This document shows, piece after piece, positions 10,901 to 20,700 of a stretch of DNA of 37,731 nt (position 1 is the stretch's first letter; every line of letters begins with the position of its first letter). The position numbers and the translations under genes were made by a program. The DNA comes from Bacteroidales bacterium (GTDB lineage: Bacteria > Bacteroidota > Bacteroidia > Bacteroidales > GCA-2748055). The notes under the pieces are model-generated. The model searched no databases. It saw only the letters and a program-made list of their open reading frames with translations, and was not told the origin of the DNA. The stretch covers positions 1-37,731 of the forward strand of contig JAFGWU010000064.1 in NCBI GenBank assembly GCA_016936975.1. Direction: 5' to 3'.

Positions 10901-11107
10901 TGTTGTTCCCTTTACAACAACGGTAGCCCCGATTAAAGGTGTATCCTCTGAATCAACAACTAGACCGGTTACTGTTCTAACCTGCTGTGCCATGATTGTC
11001 GCGGCGCATAAAAGCATGAAAGAAAACAACAGTGTCTTTTGCATCGTCTTTCCCATCCTATTTTTTTTGGGAAGGCACTGAAGCAGATTCTTGATTTTCT
11101 TATCCAT
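7982..11107 (-). CDS. SusC/RagA-family TonB-dependent outer-membrane transporter (first pair, full length)
   Basis: A 1,041-residue transporter. The N-terminal 22 residues before the third Met look dispensable: ATG at 11056 or 11044 gives a better signal peptide (MQKTLLFSFMLLCAATIMAQ). Residues about 43-118 form the carboxypeptidase-regulatory-like beta-sandwich (VTGLVVDSEDTPLIGATVVV, GTSTDTRGAFSLEV, VSYVGMETQEV). The TonB-box-like stretch DVVVVGYGTQKKESVVGAIS follows from about 125, then the plug (NPKLYIRGQGTWNNSDPLIL, VDGIERSMEEID, NISVLKDASATAVFGVKGAN). The barrel ends in RRINLGLRIAF. It is the canonical SusC of the locus and probably the major oligosaccharide importer. It lies 68 bp downstream of the GH43 lipoprotein gene, a gap long enough for a separate promoter, although I found no clear TAnnTTTG box there. 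Confidence 0.96.
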   Translation of the reverse strand: MDKKIKNLLQCLPKKNRMGKTMQKTLLFSFMLLCAATIMAQQVRTVTGLVVDSEDTPLIGATVVVKGTTIGTSTDTRGAFSLEVPVDAEQVLVVSYVGMETQEVNIFGLNYIQINLKESVQELEDVVVVGYGTQKKESVVGAISQTTGDVLERSGGVNNIGAALTGNIPGLITLQTTGKPGEENPKLYIRGQGTWNNSDPLILVDGIERSMEEIDFASVENISVLKDASATAVFGVKGANGVILITTKRGREGRSNITASASTTMKIPSLIPTKYDAYDALKIRNYAVEREVVLDPDVWQAYTPLPELDKYRNPSSPEEAERYPNIDWQEESFKDFAMSYTANIGISGGTGQVRYFTSMDYLHEGDIMQYRDNGKGYEAHYGYDRMNFRSNLDFLITRTTTLSANLSGSYSNRQDTWSGFEYRMWQGVYANPPDAMQIQYGDGAWGFYPNDPIGVMNSVRHFSNEGIEENKKSIINTDFTLKQDLNMILKGLSVKGIFSLDNTFNSNGGLYDNGSVIAKWISPEGEVRYENYYSNTNYDYVVSQWSVRPDNMGATYRKIFYQAQADFARQFGKHDVTAMGLFSRDQYANGSEFPHYREDWVFRTTYNFDLRYFLEFNGSYNGSEKFSNEYRFEFFPSAAVGWMLSNENFMKNISWLEMFKIRASYGLVGNDNISGRWLYQTLWEYGGNSILGSTLQMTSPYTWYTEGTIGNPDIHWETVTKKNLGFEFGFLRGLIKGTVDLFNDYRTDILIAGGNRALLDYLGGDPPTANLGEVEVKGYEVEVKLNRTFSNGLGLWVNVGMTHAVDKIIFADDPALLPTYQKDEGYQIGQYRSQVLDDFINTWDELYASTRWETNNQLKLPGEYNVIDFNGDGIINTYDDAPNGYPDRPQNTYNSSLGGSFRGFSWFIQFYGVSNVTRYISLTTFPRQKNTLFDQGTYWSVNNKDADSFVPRFQAQHNVYGNYYAYDGSYLRLKNVELAYTFNTGWVKTIGMESLRIYVNGNNLYLWTKMPDDRESNLGTWANQGAYPTVRRINLGLRIAF

Positions 11108-11175
11108 TTTTTGCTTTTTATTTAGGATGATTTATTCTATTGCGTTATATTTTTAGTTTGAGTAATATCTTATTA

Positions 11176-12945
11176 TTAAATTCCTGATTGAGCTGTTTCC
11201 TGATCGTAAGCCAGATCTTTTGTAGCATACATCCCGATGGTTGTGCCGGTGAATCCAAATGAATTATCGGTTGACAGATAGTGTGCACTGATATCTTCGC
11301 AAAGGGTTTCCCATGTATCATCTTTTAATGAATAGCAGAATTCAAATGTTGTTCCTTCCGAGATTACCTTCAGTTCCACAGGATGCAATCCTCCTTTTAT
11401 GGTCTTTGCTGCAAGCTTCTCTGATCCGGAACGGGTAATCTTGATAAGATTAATTTCCCGATTCCTGGAAGATTTACTGACATAAAGAAAATACTGGTGG
11501 TTTTCATCCTTTAGCAGCAAAAGTCCTGCGGCATCATTCTCTGAGGGATCGAAAATCATTTTCGTTGTACATTCAAACCGGTGATGCTGAATTCTTCTTG
11601 CAATAAGTGCCGGGGTACCACTTTCTGAAGCCTTATTCTCTGAACATTTCAATGACAGGTATCCTGCCTGGTCGGACAATGAATAGAGATCTTTCGCTGG
11701 GGACCTGAGTGTCATCCATTGGAGATCAAGTATGGTGTCGTTGAATTCATCCTTTATTTCGAAGTTTCCGTATGTTCCGTGGTTACCGGTAACTCCATCC
11801 ATTTCCAGGATCATCGGGATCAATTCATCACCTCTCGTCATGTACGGGTATCCGTCATCGCTCCACTTTACCGGCATCAGGAAGGTTTCACGGCCAAGAT
11901 TCTCAAATTTTCCATGGATCGGCCGGCATGCCAGGAAAACAGCCCACCAATCTCCCTCCTTTGTCTGAATAAGGTCTGCATGGCCTGCACAGGTAATGGG
12001 ATTCGGGCGTTTCGGATCCAGGTGTCTCTGGGTAAGTATCGGATTCTGATCCCAGGGTTTAAATTCTCCCATCGGACCGGTTCCCTTGAATATTACTTCT
12101 GAATGTTCCGTACTGGTTCCACCTTCAGCTGCCATCAGGAAGTATTCACCATTTACTTTATAAAGGTGGGGGCCCTCAATCCAGATCGGTTTTTCATCAA
12201 TGTTGACACCACCATTCACAAGCATTTTACCTGGACCAATCGTTTTTTCGGATCCGACATCAAACTCATGGACCCGGATGGCGCGATGCCCCTGATATTG
12301 AGAGGCTCCATCAGGTTCATCGTTATTCACGATATATGCCCTGCCATCATCATCGAAAAAAAAGGAAGGATCAATGCCTTTGACCTCCGGAAGCCAGACG
12401 GGATCAGACCATGATCCGAAAGGATCTTTCGTCTTAACAAAGAAATTTCCATGGCGGATATTGGTGGTGATCATATAGTAAGTCTGATTATGCGGATTGT
12501 AACTGATGGCCGGAGCAAAGATCCCCTCACTGATCCTCTGACCATCGAGTGGAAGCTGGACGGAACGGTCGAGAATATGACCGATCTGGAACCAGTTGAC
12601 AAGGTCTTTACTGTAAAAAATGGGTACTCCCGGAAAATATGAGAATGTTGAGGTTACCAGGAAATAATCCTCCCCGTTTGTACATATACTTGGATCAGAA
12701 TACCACCCCGGCAGGATGGGATTATAGAATTGATTTTCATTTTCCAGGGGATGGTCAAGATAAAAATCATCATTACCCGTATACCTGAAGTAATCGAAAC
12801 AGGCTACAGACCTCTCCGACCGAAAGCTTTCCGGTCTCTTCCCTGTTGAACTGTTTGAGCAGCCAACAGACAAATAAATGAGCAGAACAATACCGGGTAT
12901 TGAACTTGCTATTCTGAATAAACGGTGCTTCAATGTAATATTCAT
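11176..12945 (-). CDS. GH43 glycosidase lipoprotein (beta-xylosidase/alpha-L-arabinofuranosidase type)
   Basis: A 589-residue lipoprotein with a signal peptide ending in LIYLSVGC (Cys29). The five-bladed GH43 propeller starts at about residue 70: FYNPILPGWYSDPSI carries the catalytic base Asp84, GIDPSFFFDDDGRAY the pKa-modulating Asp192, and IWIEGPHLYK the general acid Glu257. All three catalytic positions are intact. Residues about 390-580 form the concanavalin-like C-terminal module common in beta-xylosidase-type GH43 enzymes (FNDTILDLQWMTLRSP, SESGTPALIARRIQHHRFEC, NDAAGLLLLKDENHQYFLYV). GH43 enzymes remove xylose or arabinose from xylans and arabinans; which one applies here cannot be read from the sequence. 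It is the first gene of the leftward cluster after the HTCS and is probably anchored on the cell surface or in the periplasm. Confidence 0.92.
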   Translation of the reverse strand: MNITLKHRLFRIASSIPGIVLLIYLSVGCSNSSTGKRPESFRSERSVACFDYFRYTGNDDFYLDHPLENENQFYNPILPGWYSDPSICTNGEDYFLVTSTFSYFPGVPIFYSKDLVNWFQIGHILDRSVQLPLDGQRISEGIFAPAISYNPHNQTYYMITTNIRHGNFFVKTKDPFGSWSDPVWLPEVKGIDPSFFFDDDGRAYIVNNDEPDGASQYQGHRAIRVHEFDVGSEKTIGPGKMLVNGGVNIDEKPIWIEGPHLYKVNGEYFLMAAEGGTSTEHSEVIFKGTGPMGEFKPWDQNPILTQRHLDPKRPNPITCAGHADLIQTKEGDWWAVFLACRPIHGKFENLGRETFLMPVKWSDDGYPYMTRGDELIPMILEMDGVTGNHGTYGNFEIKDEFNDTILDLQWMTLRSPAKDLYSLSDQAGYLSLKCSENKASESGTPALIARRIQHHRFECTTKMIFDPSENDAAGLLLLKDENHQYFLYVSKSSRNREINLIKITRSGSEKLAAKTIKGGLHPVELKVISEGTTFEFCYSLKDDTWETLCEDISAHYLSTDNSFGFTGTTIGMYATKDLAYDQETAQSGI

Positions 12946-13369
12946 TGATTACTCATTGTATTAAATGATGAACCGCTGAATTATGGTTAATTGAAAGATT
13001 AGCCAGTGCATAAATGAAGCTATGCTTGAACCAGCCAGGCAACTTAATGCCCTTCCTTAAATCGCATGCATGAGAATTGTCCGGAAGTATGGTAAAACAC
13101 ACGGACAGCTCAGGGATAAAGTTTCCGGGCATACAATTTAGTTTTAGTCAGGTTAGTTTTAACCCTGTTTAAATTTAAACCAGGGATTTTACTCAGATTT
13201 TTAATTTTAGATATACAATTTTCAATTTGAGGTAAAAATGCAACCCGATATTGATTTAGTATCTTCTAAAAGCAGTTGACGGAGGTATGCCCCAGGAGAC
13301 CTCAGCGGAATTATCAGGGTTCATCATTCCTGGCAGACATAAAAGTTTTGGAGATCAACGGCAAGGCGC
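12946..13369. promoter_or_regulatory. Intergenic control region upstream of the GH43/SusCD genes
   Basis: This 424-bp gap separates the HTCS stop codon from the GH43 start and should hold the inducible promoter of the leftward glycan operon. I see no clear coding sequence. The region around 13,130-13,230 is very AT-rich and contains one strong palindrome (listed separately). No full TTG-N17-23-TAnnTTTG promoter is visible on the minus strand, so a promoter that depends on the HTCS regulator is plausible. Confidence 0.4.
13163..13185. promoter_or_regulatory. Palindrome, possible regulator site for the glycan operon
   Basis: CCCTG (13163-13167) and CAGGG (13181-13185) flank a 12-bp self-complementary core TTTAAATTTAAA, giving a nearly perfect 23-bp inverted repeat with one unpaired C at 13180. 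It lies about 218 bp upstream of the GH43 start and about 185 bp past the HTCS stop. No T-tract follows on either strand, so a terminator is less likely than a protein-binding site. AraC-type HTCS regulators more often bind direct repeats, so the link to the HTCS is a guess. Confidence 0.35.
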
Positions 13370-16300
13370 TTAAGAATCTAAAACTTCAGACGGGGACTTT
13401 CTGTAATAATTTTTAAATACGGTACTGAAATAACCAACACTTGAGAATCCACACATGATGCTTATTTCTGTGATGTTATACTTTTTCTCCTTTATCAATC
13501 TCAATGCATGATCCATCCTGACGGCTTTTAAAAAATCTGTCGGGGATTGGTCGGTCAGGGATTTTGCCTTTTTATAAAGAAGAGAGGAGCTTACATTCAT
13601 TTCATAGGCGAAATTTTCTTTACCGAATTCAGGATTTGAAATATTCATTTTTACTACCTCAACCATTTTTTTTACGAATCTGTCATTCAGTTCATTGGCC
13701 AATACCGGTACTCTGTCATCACATCTGATAAGCTTCAAAGCCTTTTCGCGTATTACACTCCTGTTATGAATAATGGTTTTGATTTTCTGCTTAAGCAGTT
13801 TGATGTCAAATGGTTTCGTAAGGTAGTCATCTGCTCCCAGGCCCAGGCCATGTAACTCCTCTGCTTTCCCTGACAATGATGTCAGCAGGATGACCGGGAT
13901 GTGTGAAGTGTCATAAGTTGACTTGAGAATCCTGCATAATTCAAAACCATCCATACCAAACATAATAATATCTGAGATAACGATATCTGGCGCGTGTTTC
14001 AGAACAGATTTCCATCCTTCATTGCCATCCCCGGCGGTGATTACCGTATAATCCTGACCCAGTGTGGTTTTCATGTAGTTCCTCAGTTCTTCATGATCAT
14101 CTACCACAAGTATTTTATACTTTTCCCCATTTAACTCTTCGAATGTGTCCGGTTCAGAAGATTCCAATGATACAATTTCTGAAGCAGATTCATCCTTTCT
14201 CTCTGTTTTTTCAGCTTCCCGGTCATCCTTTACTTTCTTATAAGGAATTACCACCTGGAATACCGACCCGACATTTTCCTGGCTGGAACAGGAGATTTTC
14301 CCCCCGTGAAGGACGACGTAATTCCTCGCAAGGACAAGTCCGATTCCTGATCCGACAATTTTTGCATTAACTGCATTTTCTCCACGATAAAATTCGTTGA
14401 ACATCTTTCTCTGGGATTTACGACTGATGCCTATTCCCCGGTCTTCAACCCTTAAAGTCCATCTTGATTCAGTACAGGTAATTTCAATGGTTACTTCGCT
14501 GTCGGGTTTTGAATATTTTATGGCATTGGAGATCAGGTTGTCGGTAACCTTCTCGATTTTTCCTTCATCAATTGCAGTTAAATATTTCGAACGGTTTGAC
14601 TTGAAATTTAGTTTGATATTGTTGCTTTCAGCAAGGTATTGAAACATCAGCACCCGGTTTTGAATTACCCTTACAATATCGGTCATTGCCAGGGATAAGA
14701 TTTCTTTGCCGATATCAACCTTCTGGAAATCCATCAACTGCGTAACAACACTGGCAAGTCGTCTTGATTGTTCAATTGCCAGGTTCAGGAAATACCTCCC
14801 TGTATCCGATAATTTCGTTTCCTTATTCAATTCTTCAACCGGACTGTTAATCAGGGTAACGGAGGTCCTCATATCATGGGCCATCTGGGAAAAGAACCTG
14901 ATTTTCTGATCCGCATGATGTTTATTCAGCCGACTTATATATTCCGTGAAAGCGAATCCTATAATACCAATTATGAAAAGCAGCAGACCGATCTTAAACC
15001 ACACCTTATCCCAGAATGGAGGATTGATCTGCAGGAATATTTCCCTTTCATCAAGGATCTGTGATAAAGCACTATCATACATTCTGATCTTCAGTATAAA
15101 ATCTCCGCTTGGAAGATTCGCATATGAAATTGTGCGGTTATTTGATGGATTATTCCATGAATTTTCCAGGCCTTCCATTTGCCAGGAGAATTTAGAACCC
15201 ATTGTAGAAGTTCCCAGGGAAAGCAATTCAACGGTTATCGTATTCTGGTTATGCCTTAATGAAAGTTCCACAATACTGTCCAGTGGACTGTCAGGTTTGA
15301 AATCAGGAATATCACGCAGGGAACTGCCGGAAATGATCACATCCTGGAAAAAGATTTTTCCGACCGGCCTGATATCCTGGATCAATTCAGGATTGAATTG
15401 TACGGCCCCATTATTTGTGCCCCATATCAGGTCCCCGTTTTTAAGTATAAAATGGGCGTTGCGGTTAAAAGAGATGTTTGAAAGGGTTAACTCTGAGGGG
15501 AAGATTACCACACTGCCACTACCGGGATCCAGACGGCAAAGTCCACTTTCCGTCCCCAGCCACAGATAGCCATTTGTATAGGTGGCACTGTTCACAAAAT
15601 CAGAAAGCAGGCCATCATCTACTGTGAATTTTTTTATTTCTCCGGTTAAAGGATTGAAGCGGATCAGACCATCTCCACTTGTACATAACCAGATGTATTC
15701 ACCGACCACCAGGACATCATGAACCAGGTAACCCTCAACCAGATTCTCTGTTTCACCGGTAACCTTGTCAATTTGCACCAATCCGTAAGTACATCCTGCC
15801 AGTATTTTGCCAGGTTCTGATTCATTCAATACATTCACAGGCAGGTAAGCATAAGAACGAAAAATCCCCTCTTTTTGGAGAAAACAAGCCAGGTTACCCT
15901 GAACCCCTCCGATCCAGATATCCCCTTCATCATCTTTGTAAATACTGAATACAAAATTGCTTACACCTCCTGAGCCGGGTTCACTTGTAAAATAATGGGC
16001 CAGTTCCTTCCCTGTCTTCCGGTCCAAAAGGTATACCCCGGAGGAATATGTTCCTGCCCAGATCTTTCCGTCGTCTTCACACAAGTTGGTAAAAACCTGA
16101 GCCCGCTCCATCTTGTTATGGTTATATGTTCTCCAGATATTCAATGCCGAGTCATAACAACTGATTCCATTATTTGTAGCAAACCATAACTTTCCCTCTT
16201 TGTCTTCAAGTACATAGTTTACATCATTATTAACCAATGAATTAGGATTGTTAATCAGGTGCCTGTACTGCCTGATCAGCGGCGTTTTCTGATCGAAAAA

Positions 16301-17275
16301 CGATACCCCGCCGCTATAGGTGCAGACCCATACTCTTCTGTTTTGATCGCAATAAATATCGTAAACACCATTACCCTGCAGGGAAGAAGGATCATCGGGG
16401 TTCTCTTTATAACTGGCAATGATCTCTCCGGTTTCACTATCAATTTCCCAGATACCCTGTCCGTCAATACCTACCATTATAGTATTATCACTGACAGGTT
16501 CAATCGCGAGAATAGGCTGCCTGGGGATTTCAGGAACATGCACTATTGATTTCGGTTCAGTTCCCGGATCCAGATAAAAGAGACCACTGAACAAAGTACC
16601 TGCCCAGAGTCGATTGGAGTCCTGATCATAAAAGAGTTTGCAAACGGTAAAATTCTCGGACGATTTTTTACTGCATACAGACTCGTCATCTGCGGTTAAG
16701 AGATTGTAAATAATCAGTCCTGAGTCTTCTGCAATCCAGATTTTGTCGTTTCCATACCATTCAATGAATTGTACCTCAGAAGAATGATTCTCATCAAGGC
16801 TTAATTGACCCTTTTCATACCTGTACAGACCGTCTGATGTGGCGATCCAGAGTACATTGAAATCATCCAAAAGAATGGTGTTCAAACTGAGATATTGATT
16901 ATTAAGTTCCCGGGACATGTTGATTTTGAGAAAGAAGCGATCGTAAACCGGGTCGTAAATGAAGATCTGTCCATTGTTGGTATATGCATACAACTTCATG
17001 TTCCTGTAAACAAGTTTTACATTGATGACATCACCGGATGCATATGGTAACAGGTAGATCCTGTAATCTTCTTCAGTAAGTCTTATGATGCCCAGTTTAG
17101 AGGAGACCCAGATAAACCCATTGTAGTCGCTGCAGACCTCATTTGTTTCCCGGATGGATATTCCAAATTTCTGATTCAGGTTATGAAACTGAATATTTTG
17201 AGAATTACCTGTCAGAGGCCATAAAAGCATGATTACAGACAATAACCATCCATATTTCCTGAAACAAAACTGCAA
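13370..17275 (-). CDS. Hybrid two-component system sensor kinase/AraC-type regulator (HTCS)
   Basis: A 1,301-residue one-protein signalling system. The start is TTG at 17273-17275, preceded by a good AAAGGAG ribosome-binding site; no in-frame ATG lies nearby. A signal peptide is followed by a periplasmic two-propeller sensor of Reg_prop repeats (for example FIWVSSKLGIIRL, IWAGTYSSGVYLLDRKTG, LWFATNNGISCYD) and a Y_Y_Y domain near 690-755. One membrane segment lies at about 760-783. Next come a HisKA domain with the phospho-acceptor His near residue 800 (MAHDMRTSVTLI), a HATPase (NLISNAIKYSKPD, EDRGIGIS, GSGIGL), a receiver domain from about 1052 (VVDDHEEL, phospho-Asp near 1102 in DIVISDIIM, LTKPFD) and a C-terminal AraC helix-turn-helix. 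It probably senses an oligosaccharide in the periplasm and activates the neighbouring locus. The H-box has Ser where most family members have Pro (HDMRTS). Confidence 0.97.
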   Translation of the reverse strand: MQFCFRKYGWLLSVIMLLWPLTGNSQNIQFHNLNQKFGISIRETNEVCSDYNGFIWVSSKLGIIRLTEEDYRIYLLPYASGDVINVKLVYRNMKLYAYTNNGQIFIYDPVYDRFFLKINMSRELNNQYLSLNTILLDDFNVLWIATSDGLYRYEKGQLSLDENHSSEVQFIEWYGNDKIWIAEDSGLIIYNLLTADDESVCSKKSSENFTVCKLFYDQDSNRLWAGTLFSGLFYLDPGTEPKSIVHVPEIPRQPILAIEPVSDNTIMVGIDGQGIWEIDSETGEIIASYKENPDDPSSLQGNGVYDIYCDQNRRVWVCTYSGGVSFFDQKTPLIRQYRHLINNPNSLVNNDVNYVLEDKEGKLWFATNNGISCYDSALNIWRTYNHNKMERAQVFTNLCEDDGKIWAGTYSSGVYLLDRKTGKELAHYFTSEPGSGGVSNFVFSIYKDDEGDIWIGGVQGNLACFLQKEGIFRSYAYLPVNVLNESEPGKILAGCTYGLVQIDKVTGETENLVEGYLVHDVLVVGEYIWLCTSGDGLIRFNPLTGEIKKFTVDDGLLSDFVNSATYTNGYLWLGTESGLCRLDPGSGSVVIFPSELTLSNISFNRNAHFILKNGDLIWGTNNGAVQFNPELIQDIRPVGKIFFQDVIISGSSLRDIPDFKPDSPLDSIVELSLRHNQNTITVELLSLGTSTMGSKFSWQMEGLENSWNNPSNNRTISYANLPSGDFILKIRMYDSALSQILDEREIFLQINPPFWDKVWFKIGLLLFIIGIIGFAFTEYISRLNKHHADQKIRFFSQMAHDMRTSVTLINSPVEELNKETKLSDTGRYFLNLAIEQSRRLASVVTQLMDFQKVDIGKEILSLAMTDIVRVIQNRVLMFQYLAESNNIKLNFKSNRSKYLTAIDEGKIEKVTDNLISNAIKYSKPDSEVTIEITCTESRWTLRVEDRGIGISRKSQRKMFNEFYRGENAVNAKIVGSGIGLVLARNYVVLHGGKISCSSQENVGSVFQVVIPYKKVKDDREAEKTERKDESASEIVSLESSEPDTFEELNGEKYKILVVDDHEELRNYMKTTLGQDYTVITAGDGNEGWKSVLKHAPDIVISDIIMFGMDGFELCRILKSTYDTSHIPVILLTSLSGKAEELHGLGLGADDYLTKPFDIKLLKQKIKTIIHNRSVIREKALKLIRCDDRVPVLANELNDRFVKKMVEVVKMNISNPEFGKENFAYEMNVSSSLLYKKAKSLTDQSPTDFLKAVRMDHALRLIKEKKYNITEISIMCGFSSVGYFSTVFKNYYRKSPSEVLDS

Positions 17276-17727
17276 AATCTTCTCTCCTTTATGAAATGAA
17301 TTATAAAGTATCCGATATCCTGTTATAACTATCCAATCTCAGGCAGATAATAATCATGGATAAAATTAAGCAATTCCTGTATGAATTTCACTCTCTTTTT
17401 CTTTTGAGTGTATATAAACGCCTTATGACCTATTATCATGGTCCATTAAATGATTCCGGCTGTTATATCAGGATTTATTAAGATTGATTTTTTTATTACT
17501 CATGCCTTCAGTCAGTTGTTTATAATTATCTGATTTTAAAAAAGGAATACTTTAAATTAAAAACAGATTTAAATGCTTTCTTTTAAATTACCGCCCTGAA
17601 TATACGTGTTGTGTTCTCCAACTGCAAATAATTTTCTCTGTGGGCCCGAATGAATGTACCTGAATCCGGTAAACAATGTTCTTTTTCTGTCCGCATGTGA
17701 GTGATCTTGCAGATATATTTGTCAGAC
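17276..17727. promoter_or_regulatory. Divergent intergenic region between the HTCS and the GH5-GH43 gene
   Basis: About 450 bp, AT-rich, with no convincing coding sequence. On the plus strand, TTG at 17609-17611 followed after 17 bp by TAATTTTC (17629-17636) is a seven-of-eight match to the Bacteroidota -7 box TAnnTTTG and would give a leader of about 85 nt for the GH5-GH43 gene. On the minus strand only the ribosome-binding site of the HTCS (AAAGGAG) is evident. The region should contain two divergent promoters. Confidence 0.35.
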
Positions 17728-20700
17728 ATGAAGCATATAAGGAAAATATTTACTGCAGGACTGTTCTTTATATTTCATTTCAATCTTATGGGATGGATCG
17801 GAATGCCAACACCGGCACTGCGTGTAGAAGGACGGTATTTGGTTGATTCACACGGAAACAAGGTAAATCTGCATGGAGTAGCCATGACACCCAGCCCGTG
17901 GTTCAATGGTTGCGGGGATCCGGAGGTTGGTTGCCGCTGGAATAATTATGATATTACCGGTTGTCTGAATTATAACAATGCGGTGATGGATAAGCTCACC
18001 GATACCACCCAGGGCTGGTACCTGAATTATATTCGCCTCCATATTGATCCGTACTGGACCAACAACCCGGGAATGCCTGTTGAAGGCGAAAGCGATATAT
18101 CTCAATTTAACTATAACCGGCTTGTAAGTGCAATAGACAATGTAATCATCCCGCTGATTGAACATGCTGCCTCAAGGGGGATGTATGTAATATTGCGTCC
18201 TCCGGGTGTCTGCCCGCACAGGATCGATGTTGGTGACGATTACCATGATTATCTTCTGACAGTCTGGGGTTATGTATCCCGGCACCCCGGGCTGAAAAAT
18301 GCCGGCAACGTGATGTTTGAACTGGCCAACGAACCGGTTGAGATCCTTGGCACAAATGGCGTTTGGGGAAGCAACAGCCAGTCTCATTTTGACAAGCTGA
18401 AAATGTTTTTTCAGCCGATTGTGGATACAATAAGGGCGAACGGAGCAGACAATATTATTTGGATACCCGGCTCAGGGTGGCAGTCACACTACAAAGGTTA
18501 TGCAGTCAACCCGATCAGTGGAGAGAATATTGGTTATGCGGTGCATATTTACCCTGGCTACTGGGGAGGGAATTATGAATACGTATCTTTTCAAAGTCAC
18601 TGGGACGAAAATATCAAGCCGGTTGCCGATTTCGCGCCTGTCGCTGTAACCGAGATCGATTGGACACCCGACGGAGAGGGAAGCTGGGGGGTCGGTATTA
18701 CGGGAATTGCAGGAGGAGAAGGCTTTGGCGCCAACTTTAATATGATCACCGATGCATCCGGAAATGTCAGCTGGAACCTGCTCGCACCTGAAAATCTTAT
18801 TGATCACGGGGATCCGGAAGGGGATATAGCCTATGACAACAACCCCGAGGCATGTGCGAATCCCTGTTATCACTGGTTCCGGGAATATGCCGGGAAAAAT
18901 ATGCCCAGGCCGGAATTCGCCTACCGGTCATACAGCGACAACGGAAACGGGACCTATACCAATCCGCTGATCTTTGCAGATTTTCCCGATCCGGATGTCA
19001 TCAGGGTAGCGGATGTATATTACATGGTTTCAACCACCATGCATATCTTTCCGGGGGCAACCATTCTGAGATCTTATGACCTGGTCAACTGGGAATATTG
19101 CAGTAATCCGCTGGAAATGATCGAATCGGGTGCCTGTTATAACCTGGACGGGTGCAATGTATATGGAAAGGGACAATGGGCATCCAGTTTAAAATATGAT
19201 AATGGAACATTCTATCTGTTATTCAATACGCTGGACGAAGGCAACTACCTTTTAACCGCTTCGGATCCTGAGGGCCCCTGGGAAATAACCTCACTTCCCA
19301 GTTTCTTTTATGATCCCGGGTTGTTTTTTGATGATGATGGTAAGAAATATGTGGTTTACGGGATCAATCATCTCCGGATTGCGGAGCTGGATGATGATTT
19401 TCATATGATCCCCGGATCGGATCAGCTGGTATTTTCCTACACCTTCCGTGAAGGGCTGGAAGGTTCACATCTCTATAAAATAAACGGATATTATTACATA
19501 TATGCGACTTATGGTGGATGGCCGGCTTTCCAGGTTGCTCTGAGATCTGGTAACATTTACGGGCCGTACGAAGAAAAGAAACTTTTGGAAGATGACAATA
19601 TTCACCAGGGAGCGCTGGTCGAAACTCAAACCGGTGAATGGTGGACCGTACTGTTCTATGATAAGGGAGCATACGGAAGGCTCCCTAACCTGCAACCCGT
19701 CACCTGGATAAACAACTGGCCTGAAATTGGAGCAAGCGGTCAGGGTGTTGTGACCTATCCAAAACCTGATGTTGGAAGGGAACATTCAATTAAGGTCCTG
19801 CCTACCAATGATAATTTCAGGGGCTATAAACCGGGAATGCAATGGGGGTGGAACCATAATCCGGATAATTCGAAGTGGTCGCTGTTTGATCATCCGGATT
19901 ACCTGAGGTTATACACTGTAAGTGTTGTTGATAATTTCCTGGAAGCAAGGAATACACTTACCCAGAGAATATTCGGATTTCATTCGGATACAACCCTGTC
20001 ATACGGTACGATCAGGATGCGGATCGACAGTATGCTGGAGGGTGATATTGCGGGTCTGGCACTATTCCAGGATCCCTATGCCTGTATCGGTATTAAAGCT
20101 GCCGGGGGGCATAAACAGGTGATCATGAATAATAACGGATCAGTCCAGATGGGGCCTGTTGTTGGAGATTCAGTCATTTATCTCAGGGCCGTCGCCGATT
20201 ACAAAACAAGCAAGGCCAGTTTCTATTACAGTTTCGATAATCAATCCTATATTAAATTTGGCAGTGAGCTGAACATGAAATTTGATCTTTCCATATTTAC
20301 CGGGAACAAGTTTTGCATATTTAATTACGCTACGGTGGAAACCGGGGGATTTGTTGATGTTGACTGGTTCAGCACGGAAGCCGTATTTACAGAAGACATG
20401 TATTACGACCCATTTTTTGTCGCATGTGACGAGGAGGTAATCACACTGGACAGTTTATATGTAAATGACAATGTCATTGAGATGCTGACAGGAACCTTCC
20501 GGACATTGAATATTACAGCGCTCTTCCGCGACGGACACACCGAAAATATCGCGGCCAGTGCCACCTATAGTAATCCGGACCCGGAAATTGCAGAAATCAT
20601 TAATGGCCAACTGGTCGCAAAAGCAGATGGCAGCGTAACGATTGGAGTGAGCTACAACGGAAAATTAGGAGGAACCAGGTCGCTTGATTTACAGGTAACC

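Noticed and set aside
14946..15569. Plus-strand open frame of about 207 codons inside the HTCS gene
   Set aside because: It lies wholly antisense to the Y_Y_Y and propeller coding region and has no protein-like motifs.
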